From the NCBI GenBank assembly GCA_963791235.1, contig CAWBRW010000026.1, positions 1 through 64,000 on the forward strand: DNA of 64,000 nt, in the 5' to 3' direction. Source of the DNA: JALORV01 sp963791235. Its GTDB lineage: Bacteria > Pseudomonadota > Gammaproteobacteria > Burkholderiales > Burkholderiaceae_F. The notes below the pieces were generated by a model that saw nothing but the letters and a program-made list of their open reading frames with translations, made no database searches and was not told where the DNA came from. This document shows positions 41,648 to 52,079 of the stretch, one piece after another (the first letter of the stretch is position 1; every line of letters begins with the position of its first letter). The translations under genes and the position numbers were made by a program.

Positions 41648-41960
41648 CGCCAGCGTCAGCGCCTTCCAAGCGCGCCGGTCGCAGCAAGCTTGTCTGGTGG
41701 ATTCATTCTCGCGCTGGGTCAGCGCGCCGTCGGGCCCAGGACTTTCACGTCGTCCCTGACAGCGCCGAGTTGTCCACGGCGCCCGCAAAGGGCACGGCTG
41801 CCTGCGAATGAACGTCCCGCCTGCATCACCGACCGCAACACCATTAGAGATCGCTTTATTCCCGGCCGCCCGGTTGCGGACGCGGGAGTGACGACGCAGC
41901 GCTTCGGTAGCAGCATTCCCACCGGCCGCACTCAAACCTCTGCCGGTCAGGGAGGTTCAC
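41648..41960. other. intergenic region before the small lipoprotein-like gene
   Basis: 313 bases without a convincing gene. Just before the downstream ATG, AACCTC (41935-41940) and GAGGTT (41952-41957) can pair and would place the ribosome-binding GGGAGG in a stem. Otherwise nothing was recognised. Confidence 0.4.
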
Positions 41961-42353
41961 ATGAATTCATCCCGTCGATTGTTCGTCGTCGATGCCGCAA
42001 CCAGCGCTGTTACCTTGATGCTCGTTGCCTGTGGAGGCAGCGATGACAGCCCTGCGCCAGCACCAGCTCCGGCACCGGTGCCGGCGCCGCCGCCGCCACC
42101 ACCGGCAGGTGCACTCGCATGCGGCGCCACCGCCATATCCGCAAACCACGGCCACGCCCTGGTGCTTGCTGCGGGGGACGTCGATTCGACCGTCGACAAG
42201 GTGTACGGCATCGCCGGTGCGGCAGATCACAACCATCTGGTGACGCTGACTGCAGCACAACTCGCGCAACTGAAGACCCGAACAGCGGTCACCGTCGTCT
42301 CGTCGGTGGGCGGCGACGGCCACACGCACGCCGTGACTGTCAACTGCACGTAG
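41961..42353 (+). CDS. small His-rich secreted protein, lipoprotein-like
   Basis: 130 residues. The N-terminus MNSSRRLFVVDAATSAVTLM with LMLVACGG resembles a lipobox (VAC-G). A Pro/Ala linker follows. The C-terminal 80 residues are histidine-rich: SANHGHALVLAAGDVDSTVD, GAADHNHLVTLTAAQLAQLK and GGDGHTHAVTVNC. The HxH pairs suggest metal binding, which is inference. A Cys near the start of the domain (ALACGATA) and a terminal Cys could form a disulfide. I do not recognise a named family. Confidence 0.7.
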   Translation: MNSSRRLFVVDAATSAVTLMLVACGGSDDSPAPAPAPAPVPAPPPPPPAGALACGATAISANHGHALVLAAGDVDSTVDKVYGIAGAADHNHLVTLTAAQLAQLKTRTAVTVVSSVGGDGHTHAVTVNCT

Positions 42354-42422
42354 GAATTGGCATCGCGCCCCCAGCCAGGGGACGCGACTTCCGACCGACG
42401 ACAGGGGCAGCTCGGTCCGGAC

Positions 42423-43476
42423 TCACAACGCCTCCGGCAGCGCGACGTTCAGCTTGCGAGCCCACGGCACCAGCGCGGGAACAATGTCCTCGTGCAGCGC
42501 CACACCGCGCTCGAGTTGCTCGTGCCTGAGCGCAAGGCCACGCTGGCCGGGAAGACGCACCGCGCTCGTGCCCGGTCGCGGAGCGCTCGTGCGACAGGCC
42601 GCAACCAGCCAGTCCGCCTGACGCAGGAACGCGGCGGTGCCGCCGAACGCGGCGGGGTCATAGGCCTGCACCAGCACTGTCGCTCCCCACCCTTCCTTCG
42701 GATCGGCGCGGCCGAAACCCGCCAGTCCGCCAGTCAGCATCTCGACGACCAATGCGAGCGCGTAGCCCTTGTGCCCGGCATCGACACCGCCGGTGGGCAG
42801 GATCGTCCCCTTGGGCTCGGTGAACAGCACGGCCGGGTCGTCGGTCGCCCGGCCTGCGGCGTCCAGCAGCCAAGGGTGCGCGAGCTTGCGGCCGTGCTTG
42901 TGCAGGCGCGCCGTCAAGCCGTTGGTCGTGAGCGATGCGGAAAGATCAACCAACACCGGATCGCCGCTGGTCGGTACTCCAAACGCCAGCGGGTCCGGCG
43001 TGAACAGCGGCTTGAGTCCTCCATGCGGCGCGACGCTGGCCGAATTCGGATCGGAGCAACTCAACAGCAGCACGAAGCCCTGCTCGGTGGCGCGGGTCAG
43101 GTACGCCGCGAGGCAGGCGATGTGATGGCTGCGACGGATGACAATCGTGCCCGGTTCCACAGTGTCGCGCGCGGTCGATCGCATCGTCGATGGCACGCAG
43201 CGTCAACCACGGGCCGGGCAGGCGCACGCCGTCCCAAAGCGCCGCGGCGGCACGTTCGTTGAGGACGCGGTAGCTGCCCGCCGTGCGCATCGACCCCGCT
43301 TCGAGTTCGGCGAGGTAGCCCGCCAGCAGCGCCAGGCCATGCGTGTCATGGCCCAGCAGGTCGCCTTCGACCAGCACCGCAGCGACATCGCGCGCCATGT
43401 CCGCATCCATTCCGGCCGCTGCAAGCAGGGCCGCCGCGGTCGAGCGCAGTGCTTCGGCCGAGTAGCGAGCCGTCAT
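42423..43476 (-). CDS. malate/L-lactate dehydrogenase family (Ldh2) oxidoreductase, one frameshift
   Basis: NAD(P)-dependent 2-hydroxyacid or ketimine reductase family. From ATG 43476 (MTARYSAEALRSTAAALLAA) it has the family catalytic motif LLGHDTHGLALLAGY, then SHHIACLAAYLTRATEQGFV, PLFTPDPLAFGVPTSGDPV and GVDAGHKGYALALVVEMLTG. The span is 1054 bases, one too many. The frame shifts by +1 near 43167 (GACCGCGCGCGACAC), and removing a base gives a continuous protein of about 350 residues. It overlaps the SDR gene stop by one base (TGATG), forming an operon. Confidence 0.9.
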
Positions 43477-44222
43477 CAGTACACCGCGCGGCCGCCGGAA
43501 AGATCGAACACCGCCCCGGTAGAAAACGAACACTCCTCGGTGGCCAGCCACGTGACCAGCGCCGCGATCTCGTCAACCTCACCGAAGCGGCCCATCGGGA
43601 TCTTCGACAGCATGAAGTCGATGTGGGCCTGCGTCATCTGCGCGAACATGCCGGTCTTCACCGCGGCGGGCGTCACGCAGTTGACGCGAATGCCGGTCTT
43701 CGCGAGTTCCTTGCCGAGCGACTTGGTGAGCGCGATTACGGCCGCCTTCGATGCGCTGTAGGCCGAGGCGTTCGGATTGCCTTCCTTGCCGGCAATCGAC
43801 GCAATGTTCACGATGCGCCCATAGCCGTTCGCCGTCATGTGCGGAACGACGACCCGGTTGCACAAAAAGACCCCGGTCAGGTTGATGTCGATGACTTCCT
43901 TCCACGCCGCCAGCGAGTACTGCTCGACGGTGGTGTTCGGTCCCGTGATGCCGGCGCTGCAGACCAGCACGTCGACACGCTTCAGCGCAGCCGCCGACGC
44001 GGCGAACGCCGCCGCGACAGCCTCTTCGCGCGTGACGTCGACCGTCGTCACATGGGTACCGCCGCCCAGCGCCTGCGCTGCCGTGTTCAGTGCCGCAGCG
44101 TCGCGATCCCACAGACTGACGCGCGCGCCGGATGCAACAAGCCGCCGAGCGATCGCCAGTCCGATGCCCGCGGCGCCGCCGGTGACGATGGCGGCGCGCC
44201 CCTGCATGTCGAGTTGATTCAT
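43476..44222 (-). CDS. short-chain dehydrogenase/reductase
   Basis: 248 residues from ATG 44222 (MNQLDMQGRAAIVTGGAAGI). Rossmann motif TGGAAGIGLA, the NAD-preferring Asp in LWDRDAAAL, CSAGITGPN in place of NNAG, and catalytic Ser, Tyr and Lys in NIASIAGKEGNPNASAYSAS with YSASKAAV. The position suggests oxidation of a sugar or sugar acid; the substrate cannot be read from sequence. It is divergent from the dehydratase gene, with the candidate operator 60 bases upstream. Confidence 0.93.
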   Translation of the reverse strand: MNQLDMQGRAAIVTGGAAGIGLAIARRLVASGARVSLWDRDAAALNTAAQALGGGTHVTTVDVTREEAVAAAFAASAAALKRVDVLVCSAGITGPNTTVEQYSLAAWKEVIDINLTGVFLCNRVVVPHMTANGYGRIVNIASIAGKEGNPNASAYSASKAAVIALTKSLGKELAKTGIRVNCVTPAAVKTGMFAQMTQAHIDFMLSKIPMGRFGEVDEIAALVTWLATEECSFSTGAVFDLSGGRAVY

Positions 44223-44281
44223 GTCCTGCCTCTCCCGGCGGCTGGTGCGCCGCCGCACGACTATATCGCCTCCGCCGGAAA

Positions 44282-44300
44282 TTGGTCAGACCACTTGACC
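44282..44300. promoter_or_regulatory. candidate GntR/FadR-type operator, copy 1
   Basis: TTGGTCAGACCACTTGACC lies between the divergent SDR and dehydratase genes. Its core TGGTC-A-GACCA is an 11-base perfect palindrome, the form bound by FadR-subfamily GntR proteins. The same sequence with one change occurs at 56611-56629, next to the only GntR gene in the window. Confidence 0.72.
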
Positions 44301-44364
44301 GCTTTTCGTTGACCCCCGCAGGGCGGGTGGATACACTCGCCGGCACTTTTCGCTGGTCTCCTCC

Positions 44365-46095
44365 ATGCCCCGCAAACCCCGCCGCAGCCAGAGCTGGTTC
44401 GGTCGCCTCGACCGCGACGGCTTCATCTACCGCTCGTGGACCAAGAACCGCGGCATCCCGCACGACCAGTTCGACGGTCGTCCGGTGATCGGCATCTGCA
44501 ACACCTGGTCCGAGCTGACTCCGTGCAACACGCACTTCCGAGTGCTGGCCGATCAGGTGCGCCAGGGCGTGCTCGAGGCGGGCGGCTTCCCGCTCGAGTT
44601 CCCGGTGATGTCGCTGGGCGAGACGCTGATGCGGCCGACGACGATGCTGTTCCGCAATCTCGTCAGCATGGACGTCGAAGAATCCATCCGTGCGAACCCG
44701 CTCGACGGCGTGGTACTTCTGATGGGGTGTGACAAGACGACGCCGGCGCTGCTGATGGGCGCCGCGAGCGTCGACCTGCCGACGATCGGAGTCTCGGGCG
44801 GGCCGATGCTGTCGGGCAAGTTCCGCGGCGGCGAACTCGGTTCCGGCACCGGTGTGTGGCAGATGAGCGAGGCGGTGCGCGCCGGCACGATGTCGCAGGC
44901 GGACTTCTTCGAGGCCGAGAGCTGCATGCACCGCTCGCACGGCCACTGCATGACGATGGGTACGGCCTCGACGATGGCCTGCATGGTCGAGTCGCTTGGC
45001 ATGGGACTGCCCGGCAATGCGGCGATCCCTGCGGTCGATGGCCGCCGCAATGTGCTGGCGCGCATGGCCGGGCGGCGCATCGTGCAGATGGTTGAAGAAG
45101 ACATGGTGATGTCGAAGGTCCTGACGCGCGGCGCGTTCGAGAACGCGATCCGCGCCAACGCCGCGATCGGCGGCTCGACCAACGCGGTGATCCACCTGCT
45201 CGCGCTCGCCGGTCGCTCCGGCGTGAAGCTGGCGCTCGAGGACTGGGACCGTTTCGGCCACGACCTGCCGTGTCTGGTCGATCTGCAGCCGTCAGGGCAG
45301 TACCTGATGGAAGATTTCTACTACGCCGGTGGCCTCCCCGCGGTACTGCGCGAACTCGGCGACGTACTCGATCGCGACGCGCAGACCGTCAATGGCCAGA
45401 CGATGTGGGACAACGTCAAGGATGCGCCGCGCTACGACCTCGAAGGAACGAAGCGGGTGATCCGCCCCCTCGCCGACCCGTTCAAGACGAAGGCCGGCAT
45501 TGCCGTGCTGCGCGGGAATCTTGCTCCGGACGGTGCGGTGATCAAGCCCTCGGCCGCGACGCCTGCCCTGATGCAGCATCGCGGCCGCGCCGTCGTGTTC
45601 GAGGACAGCGCCGACATGCACGCCAAGGTCGAGGACGAATCGCTCGACGTGAAGCCTGACGACATCCTGGTGCTGAAGAACTGCGGGCCGAAGGGCTACC
45701 CCGGCATGGCGGAGGTCGGCAACATGCCGATCCCGGCCAAACTGGTGAAGCAGGGCGTCACCGACATGGTGCGCATTTCGGACGCGCGGATGAGCGGGAC
45801 GGCCTATGGCACGGTGGTGCTGCATGCGGCTCCGGAAGCCGCGGCCGGCGGCACGCTCGCGCTGGTGAAGAGCGGCGACATCATCGAGCTCGATGTCGAG
45901 CACCGCCGCCTGCACCTCGAAGTCGACGACGCCGAACTGGCACGCCGGCGCGCCGCCTGGAAGGCGCCGACCGCACCGATGCCGCGCGGCTATACCAAGC
46001 TCTATTTCGATCATGTGCAGCAGGCCGACAAGGGCGCCGATCTGGACTTCCTCGTCGGCTCGAGCGGCTCCGCAGTTCCTAAAGATAACCACTGA
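44365..46095 (+). CDS. IlvD/Edd-family dehydratase, probable aldonate (L-arabinonate-type) dehydratase
   Basis: 576 residues. The N-terminus FGRLDRDGFIYRSWTKNRGI is typical of the sugar-acid branch (arabinonate, xylonate and related dehydratases) rather than of branched-chain IlvD. The Fe-S cysteines lie in GICNTWSELTPCN, LMGCDKTTPALLMGAAS and SHGHCMTMGTASTMACM. It would convert an aldonate to a 2-keto-3-deoxyaldonate. It is first in a plus-strand run with tag, a hydroxyacid dehydrogenase and ABC transporter genes, and the candidate operator lies upstream. The exact sugar is not certain. Confidence 0.88.
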   Translation: MPRKPRRSQSWFGRLDRDGFIYRSWTKNRGIPHDQFDGRPVIGICNTWSELTPCNTHFRVLADQVRQGVLEAGGFPLEFPVMSLGETLMRPTTMLFRNLVSMDVEESIRANPLDGVVLLMGCDKTTPALLMGAASVDLPTIGVSGGPMLSGKFRGGELGSGTGVWQMSEAVRAGTMSQADFFEAESCMHRSHGHCMTMGTASTMACMVESLGMGLPGNAAIPAVDGRRNVLARMAGRRIVQMVEEDMVMSKVLTRGAFENAIRANAAIGGSTNAVIHLLALAGRSGVKLALEDWDRFGHDLPCLVDLQPSGQYLMEDFYYAGGLPAVLRELGDVLDRDAQTVNGQTMWDNVKDAPRYDLEGTKRVIRPLADPFKTKAGIAVLRGNLAPDGAVIKPSAATPALMQHRGRAVVFEDSADMHAKVEDESLDVKPDDILVLKNCGPKGYPGMAEVGNMPIPAKLVKQGVTDMVRISDARMSGTAYGTVVLHAAPEAAAGGTLALVKSGDIIELDVEHRRLHLEVDDAELARRRAAWKAPTAPMPRGYTKLYFDHVQQADKGADLDFLVGSSGSAVPKDNH

Positions 46096-46097
46096 CC

Positions 46098-46706
46098 GTG
46101 CCCGCTTCCGGCATCCCGAAAGGCGAGGGCGCTGCCGTTGCGAGCGTGAAGCGCTGCGGCTGGGCCGGCGACGATCCGCTGATGGTGGCGTACCACGACG
46201 ACGAATGGGGCGTGCCGTCACATGACGACCGACACCTCTTCGAGATGCTGATCCTTGAAGGCGCGCAGGCCGGACTGGCCTGGACGACGATATTGCGCAA
46301 GCGCGAGGGCTATCGCGAGGCTTTCGAAGACTTCGACGTCGACCGCGTAGCCCGCTACACGCCGGCCCGCATCGAGCGACTGCTGAAGAATCCGGCGATC
46401 GTGCGCAACCGCGTCAAGGTGGAGTCGGCCGTGCTGAACGCGCGAGCCGTGCGCGCGATCCGCGACGACTGCGGGTCGCTCGGCCGCTATCTGTGGTCCT
46501 TCACCGGCGGGCGTCCGATCGTCAACCAGCGTAACCGACTCAGTGACGTCCCGGCGACAAGTGCCGAGTCGGATACGATGAGCAAGGCGCTGAAGGCACG
46601 CGGCTGCAAGTTCGTCGGTTCGACCATCTGCTACGCGTTCATGCAGGCGACCGGCATGGTCGACGACCACCTGCGCGATTGCTGGCGGCGGGGGAGCGCG
46701 CAATGA
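46098..46706 (+). CDS. tag: DNA-3-methyladenine glycosylase I
   Basis: Base excision repair enzyme. The family signature begins KRCGWAGDDPLMVAYHDDEW, followed by LFEMLILEGAQAGLAWTTIL and the zinc-binding region near the C-terminus (KFVGSTICYAFMQATGMVDD). Two GTG starts are possible: 46098 (202 residues), or 46146, which gives (M)KRCGWAGDD as in most homologues. It is an unexpected passenger in a catabolic run, overlapping the next gene by four bases (ATGA). Confidence 0.93.
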   Translation: MPASGIPKGEGAAVASVKRCGWAGDDPLMVAYHDDEWGVPSHDDRHLFEMLILEGAQAGLAWTTILRKREGYREAFEDFDVDRVARYTPARIERLLKNPAIVRNRVKVESAVLNARAVRAIRDDCGSLGRYLWSFTGGRPIVNQRNRLSDVPATSAESDTMSKALKARGCKFVGSTICYAFMQATGMVDDHLRDCWRRGSAQ

Positions 46707-47671
46707 AGGCGCTGGTCACCGACTTCGATTTCCCGGACATCGCGCTCGAGCGCGGGCTGTTCGCCGAGGCCGGGATCGAGCTCGCCGACGCCCAGTGCCG
46801 GACCGAGGAGCAGCTTATCGACGCCGCGAAGGACTGCGACGCGCTGCTGCTGCAGTACGCGCCTGTGACCGCCCGCGTGCTGAGTGCCCTGCCCCGGCTT
46901 GGCATCGTCAGTCGCTACGGGGCGGGCTTCGATACGGTGGATACGACGGCGTGTGCGCGGCATGGCGTCTGGGTCGCCAACTCCCCAGATTATGGTGTTG
47001 GCGAAGTCGCCACGCATGCGCTCGCGATGGCGCTTGCGCTGCTGCGCCACCTCGCGATATACGACCGTGACGTCAAGGCGGGCCGATGGAGCTACCTTTC
47101 GCCGGGAATGGTCCGCCGTGCGAGCGACATGACAGTCGGCATCCTCGGCCTCGGCCGCATCGGCAAGCGCTTTGCGCACCTGGCCCGCAACTGCTTCGCA
47201 CGCGTGATCGCCTGCGATCCGTACATCATCGACGGCGACTTTCCCGCGTACGTTGGACGTGTCGATCTCGAAGCGCTGTTCGAGCAGAGCGACATCGTCT
47301 CGCTGCACGTGCCTCTCAATGACGAAACGCGCGCCATGGTTGGCGACCGTCTGATCGCTTGCATGCGCCGCGGCAGCATGCTGGTGAATACCGCACGCGG
47401 CGCCGTCGTCGATGTCGATGCGGTGGTGCGTGCGCTGGACAGCGGCCAGCTTGATGGCGCGGCGCTCGACGTGCTGCCGACCGAGCCGCTGACGACGAGC
47501 CATCCGCTGGCGCGGCACGCGCGCGCGCTGCTGACGCCGCATGCGGCCTTCTATTCGACGGCCGCGGAAGTGGAGTTGCGCCGCAAGGCGGCGATGAACA
47601 TCGTGCAGTGGGCGATGACGGGACGCCCCATGTATCCTGTGATTCAGGGTACGAAGATTCCCTCGAAATAA
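46703..47671 (+). CDS. D-isomer-specific 2-hydroxyacid dehydrogenase (CtBP-like)
   Basis: 322 residues from ATG 46703. The NAD motif GILGLGRIGKRFAHLARN follows the family helix VGEVATHALAMALALLRHL. The catalytic Arg is in LVNTARGAVVDVDAVVRALD, Glu in LDVLPTEPL and His in LTPHAAFYS. The tail resembles C-terminal-binding-protein-type members. It likely oxidises or reduces a 2-hydroxyacid from the sugar-acid pathway; the substrate is inferred from context only. Confidence 0.93.
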   Translation: MKALVTDFDFPDIALERGLFAEAGIELADAQCRTEEQLIDAAKDCDALLLQYAPVTARVLSALPRLGIVSRYGAGFDTVDTTACARHGVWVANSPDYGVGEVATHALAMALALLRHLAIYDRDVKAGRWSYLSPGMVRRASDMTVGILGLGRIGKRFAHLARNCFARVIACDPYIIDGDFPAYVGRVDLEALFEQSDIVSLHVPLNDETRAMVGDRLIACMRRGSMLVNTARGAVVDVDAVVRALDSGQLDGAALDVLPTEPLTTSHPLARHARALLTPHAAFYSTAAEVELRRKAAMNIVQWAMTGRPMYPVIQGTKIPSK

Positions 47672-47694
47672 GCGCAGCCGCTACGGCGCTGCGC
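47672..47694 (+). other. hairpin before the ABC transporter genes
   Basis: GCGCAGC (47672-47678) pairs with GCTGCGC (47688-47694), just ahead of the AAGGAG ribosome-binding site. It could slow transcription or set relative expression of the dehydrogenase and the transporter. No T-run follows. Confidence 0.35.
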
Positions 47695-47710
47695 AAGGAG
47701 ACAGAGCTTC

Positions 47711-48784
<1,074 letters not shown>

Positions 48785-48829
48785 TTTCAACCGGCTTGAG
48801 GCCGTGAGCCAACCACAAAGGAGACTTGC

Positions 48830-50149
48830 ATGAAGAGCATGAAGCGACGGGAGTTTCTGAAGACGTCGGCGGGCGTGGCGGCGGCCACGGCCGGTCCCCT
48901 CATCTGGGTCAAGGATGCCGAGGCGCAGTGGAGCAACGCGCCGGAGAAGGGCGCCAAGCTGCGCGTGCTGCGCTGGAAGCGCTTTGTGCAGGGCGACGAG
49001 GATCAGTACCTGGCGAACGTCAAGAAATTCTCCGAAAAGTTCGGCATCGAAGTCCGCGTCGATGCCGAGGGCTGGGAGGATGTGCGTCCGAAGGCTGCGG
49101 TCGCGGCCAACACCGGCGCCGGACCCGACATCATCCTGTCGACCAACGATGACGCCAACCTGTATCCGGACAAGCTCGTCGATGTCACCGACGTCTGCAC
49201 CTACCTCGGCAAAAAGTACGGCGGCTTCTATCCGGTCTGCGACCCGTACCTGCGGCCCGACGGCAAGAAGTGGATCGGCGTACCGCTCGGCGTGGCCGGC
49301 GTCTGCATGGTCTATCGCGAGAGCCACATCAAGGCAGCTGGCTTCAGCAGTTTTCCGAAGGACGCCGACGGCTTCCTGAAGCTGTGCAAGGCGCTGAAGG
49401 ACAAGGGCACGCCACCCGGGTTTGCGCTGGGCAACGCCACCGGCGACGGCAACACCTGGGTGCAGACGCTGGTCTGGGGCTTCGGCGGCAAGCTGGTCGA
49501 TGCGAACAACAAGGTCGTCATCGACAGCCCAGAGACGATCAAGGCGCTCGAGTATTCGAAGGAGTTGTATTCGACGTTCGTGCCGGGCACGCTGTCGTGG
49601 CTCGACCCGAATAACAACAAGGCGTTCCTGGACGAGCAGATCTCGCTGACCAACAACGGCATCTCGATCTACTACGCGGCCAAGACCTCGAAGGATCCGA
49701 AGGTCGCGGCGCTGGCGGCGGACATCAACCACGCCAACATGCCGATCGGACCGATCGGCAAGCCGAGCGAGTTCCAGCTGTTCTTCAACCAGATGATCTT
49801 CAAGTACACCAAGTACCCTAAGGCCGCCAAGGAGTTCCTGCGCTTCATGATGGAAGCCGAGCAGATGGACCCGTGGGTGCAGGCGGCCATCGGCTACGTG
49901 ACGCCGGCGCTTACCTATTACGAGAAGAATCCCATCTGGACGATCGATCCCAAGCACACGCCGTATCGCGATTCGATGAAGAACATGTGGCCGAGTGGGT
50001 ACGCAGGAAAGATGGGGTACGCGTCGGCCGGTGCGCTGGCCGACTTCATCGTCGTCAACATGTTGGCGGAGGCAGCGTCCGGTTCGAAGACACCAAAGGA
50101 AGCCGCAGAGCGCGCGCAGAAGCGCGCCGAGCGGTACTACAAGGTCTGA
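48830..50149 (+). CDS. ABC transporter extracellular sugar-binding protein, family 1
   Basis: 439 residues. The N-terminus MKSMKRREFLKTSAGVAAAT carries a twin-arginine type signal (RREFLK) with cleavage around DAEA. The mature protein shows the family 1 pattern (AAVAANTGAGPDIILSTNDD, WIGVPLGVAGVCMVYRESHI, GNTWVQTLVWGFGGKLVDAN). AAAGGAG precedes the ATG. Ligand unknown, probably a carbohydrate or sugar acid. Confidence 0.93.
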   Translation: MKSMKRREFLKTSAGVAAATAGPLIWVKDAEAQWSNAPEKGAKLRVLRWKRFVQGDEDQYLANVKKFSEKFGIEVRVDAEGWEDVRPKAAVAANTGAGPDIILSTNDDANLYPDKLVDVTDVCTYLGKKYGGFYPVCDPYLRPDGKKWIGVPLGVAGVCMVYRESHIKAAGFSSFPKDADGFLKLCKALKDKGTPPGFALGNATGDGNTWVQTLVWGFGGKLVDANNKVVIDSPETIKALEYSKELYSTFVPGTLSWLDPNNNKAFLDEQISLTNNGISIYYAAKTSKDPKVAALAADINHANMPIGPIGKPSEFQLFFNQMIFKYTKYPKAAKEFLRFMMEAEQMDPWVQAAIGYVTPALTYYEKNPIWTIDPKHTPYRDSMKNMWPSGYAGKMGYASAGALADFIVVNMLAEAASGSKTPKEAAERAQKRAERYYKV

Positions 50150-50222
50150 GTTGTCCGGCGCATGGCGGCGGCGGCAGGCGACGCCGCCATGCGCCAGCCT
50201 TGTCCCCGGTACTTACATCACA

Positions 50223-51167
50223 GTGAACAGCGCCCGAGTCCAGGCACCCGTCCATGAGGCCGGCGTCCTAAGTCGCCTGCTCGAAAGCCGCAACTTCCTC
50301 GGGCTGATGTTCATGCTGCCGGCGGCGGTCGTGCTGCTGCTGTTCCTGACCTATCCGCTCGGCCTCGGCACCTGGCTCGGCTTCACCGATACCAAGATCG
50401 GACGCGGCGGCGAGTGGATCGGGCTGGAGAACTACGAGTTTCTCTGGGGCGATGCGGTCACCCGGCTCTCGGTCTTCAACACGATCTTCTACACGGTCGT
50501 CGCAAGCGTCATCAAGTTCGTGCTCGGCCTGTGGCTCGCGCTGCTGCTCAACAAGCACCTGCCGTTCAAGTCCTTCATCCGCGCCATCGTGCTGCTGCCC
50601 TTCATCGTGCCGACCGCGCTTTCGGCGATCGCCTTCTGGTGGATCTACGACGCGCAGTTCTCGATCATCAGCTGGACGCTGGTCAAGCTCGGATGGATCG
50701 ACCGCTACATCGATTTCCTTGGCGAGCCATGGCTGGCGCGCTTGTCGGTGATCGCGGCCAATATCTGGCGTGGCGTGCCCTTTGTCGCGATCTGCCTGCT
50801 GGCGGGACTGCAGACGATCTCGCCGTCGTACTACGAGGCCGCGAGCCTCGACGGCGCCACCGCCTGGCAGCAGTTCCGCTACGTGACGCTGCCGTTGCTG
50901 ACGCCGATCATCGCGGTGGTGATGACTTTTTCGGTGCTGTTCACCTTCACCGATTTCCAGTTGATCTACGTGCTGACGCGCGGCGGGCCGCTGAACTCGA
51001 CCCACCTGATGGCAACACTCAGTTTCCAGCGCGCGATCCCGGGCGGGGCCTTAGGCGAAGGCGCGGCCCTCGCGACGGCAATGGTGCCGTTCCTGCTGGC
51101 GGCGATCCTGTTCAGCTACTTCGGGTTACAGCGACGTGCATGGCAACAGGGTGGGCAGGACAAATGA
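50223..51167 (+). CDS. ABC sugar transporter permease, MalF/UgpA type
   Basis: 314 residues from GTG 50223 ((M)NSARVQAPVHEAGVLSRLLE). Six membrane helices and the EAA loop (YYEAASLDGATAWQQFRYVT) that contacts the ATPase are visible. The start is inferred; no strong ribosome-binding site precedes it. It overlaps the second permease gene by four bases. Confidence 0.93.
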   Translation: MNSARVQAPVHEAGVLSRLLESRNFLGLMFMLPAAVVLLLFLTYPLGLGTWLGFTDTKIGRGGEWIGLENYEFLWGDAVTRLSVFNTIFYTVVASVIKFVLGLWLALLLNKHLPFKSFIRAIVLLPFIVPTALSAIAFWWIYDAQFSIISWTLVKLGWIDRYIDFLGEPWLARLSVIAANIWRGVPFVAICLLAGLQTISPSYYEAASLDGATAWQQFRYVTLPLLTPIIAVVMTFSVLFTFTDFQLIYVLTRGGPLNSTHLMATLSFQRAIPGGALGEGAALATAMVPFLLAAILFSYFGLQRRAWQQGGQDK

Positions 51168-52066
51168 GCAAAGACGAGCAACTCGAAGTGCCGGCCACGC
51201 CTGAGACGACCGACTCGCAGGGCATGAAGTTCCTTGAGTCCGCGCCACGGCGGCTGGTCACCGTGTACTTGCCGCTGGCAGTGTTCCTGTTCGTGCTTCT
51301 GTTTCCGTTTTACTGGATGGCTATCACTGCGTTCAAGCCGAACGACGAACTTCTGTCGCGCGAGGGCAATCCGTTCTGGGTGATCCATCCGACACTCGCT
51401 AACATCAAGAAGCTGCTGTTCGACACCGCGTATCCCGACTGGCTGTGGAACACGATGCTGGTGTCGGTCGTCTCCACGCTGCTTTCGCTCTTCTGCAGCG
51501 TGCTGGCGGCGTACGCGATCGAGCGGCTGCGCTTTCGCGGGTCACGCTATGTCGGCATGGGAATCTTCCTGGCGTACCTCGTGCCGCCGTCGATTCTGTT
51601 CATCCCGCTGGCGGCGATCATTTTCAAGTTCCAGCTCTTCGACACGCGACTCGCGCTGATCCTGACGTACCCGACCTTCCTGATCCCGTTCTGCACGTGG
51701 CTCCTGATGGGCTACTTCCGCTCGATCCCGTTCGAACTCGAAGAGTGCGCGCTGATCGACGGTGCCAGCCGCCTGCAGATTCTGGTGAAAATCGTCCTGC
51801 CGCTGGCGGTTCCCGGCCTGATCTCGGCCGGCATATTCGCCTTCACTTTGTCGTGGAACGAGTTCATCTACGCACTGACCTTCATCTCTTCCTCAGAGGT
51901 CAAGACCATCGCGGTCGGCGTCATCACCGAACTCGTCGAAGGCGACGTGTACCACTGGGGCGCGCTGATGGCCGGCGCGCTGTTCGGCTCGCTCCCGGTC
52001 GCGATCCTGTACTCGTTCTTCGTCGAGCACTACGTCTCTGGCATGACCGGCGCAGTCAAGGAATGA
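51164..52066 (+). CDS. ABC sugar transporter permease, MalG/UgpE type
   Basis: 300 residues, six membrane helices, EAA loop ELEECALIDGASRLQILVKI, and the usual C-terminus (YHWGALMAGALFGSLPVAIL then YSFFVEHYVSGMTGAVKE). Start ATG 51164 overlaps the stop of the first permease. It is the last gene of the plus-strand run and is convergent with the SDR at 52080, with 13 bases between stops. Confidence 0.95.
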   Translation: MSKDEQLEVPATPETTDSQGMKFLESAPRRLVTVYLPLAVFLFVLLFPFYWMAITAFKPNDELLSREGNPFWVIHPTLANIKKLLFDTAYPDWLWNTMLVSVVSTLLSLFCSVLAAYAIERLRFRGSRYVGMGIFLAYLVPPSILFIPLAAIIFKFQLFDTRLALILTYPTFLIPFCTWLLMGYFRSIPFELEECALIDGASRLQILVKIVLPLAVPGLISAGIFAFTLSWNEFIYALTFISSSEVKTIAVGVITELVEGDVYHWGALMAGALFGSLPVAILYSFFVEHYVSGMTGAVKE

Positions 52067-52079
52067 TCGCTGCCCGCTC

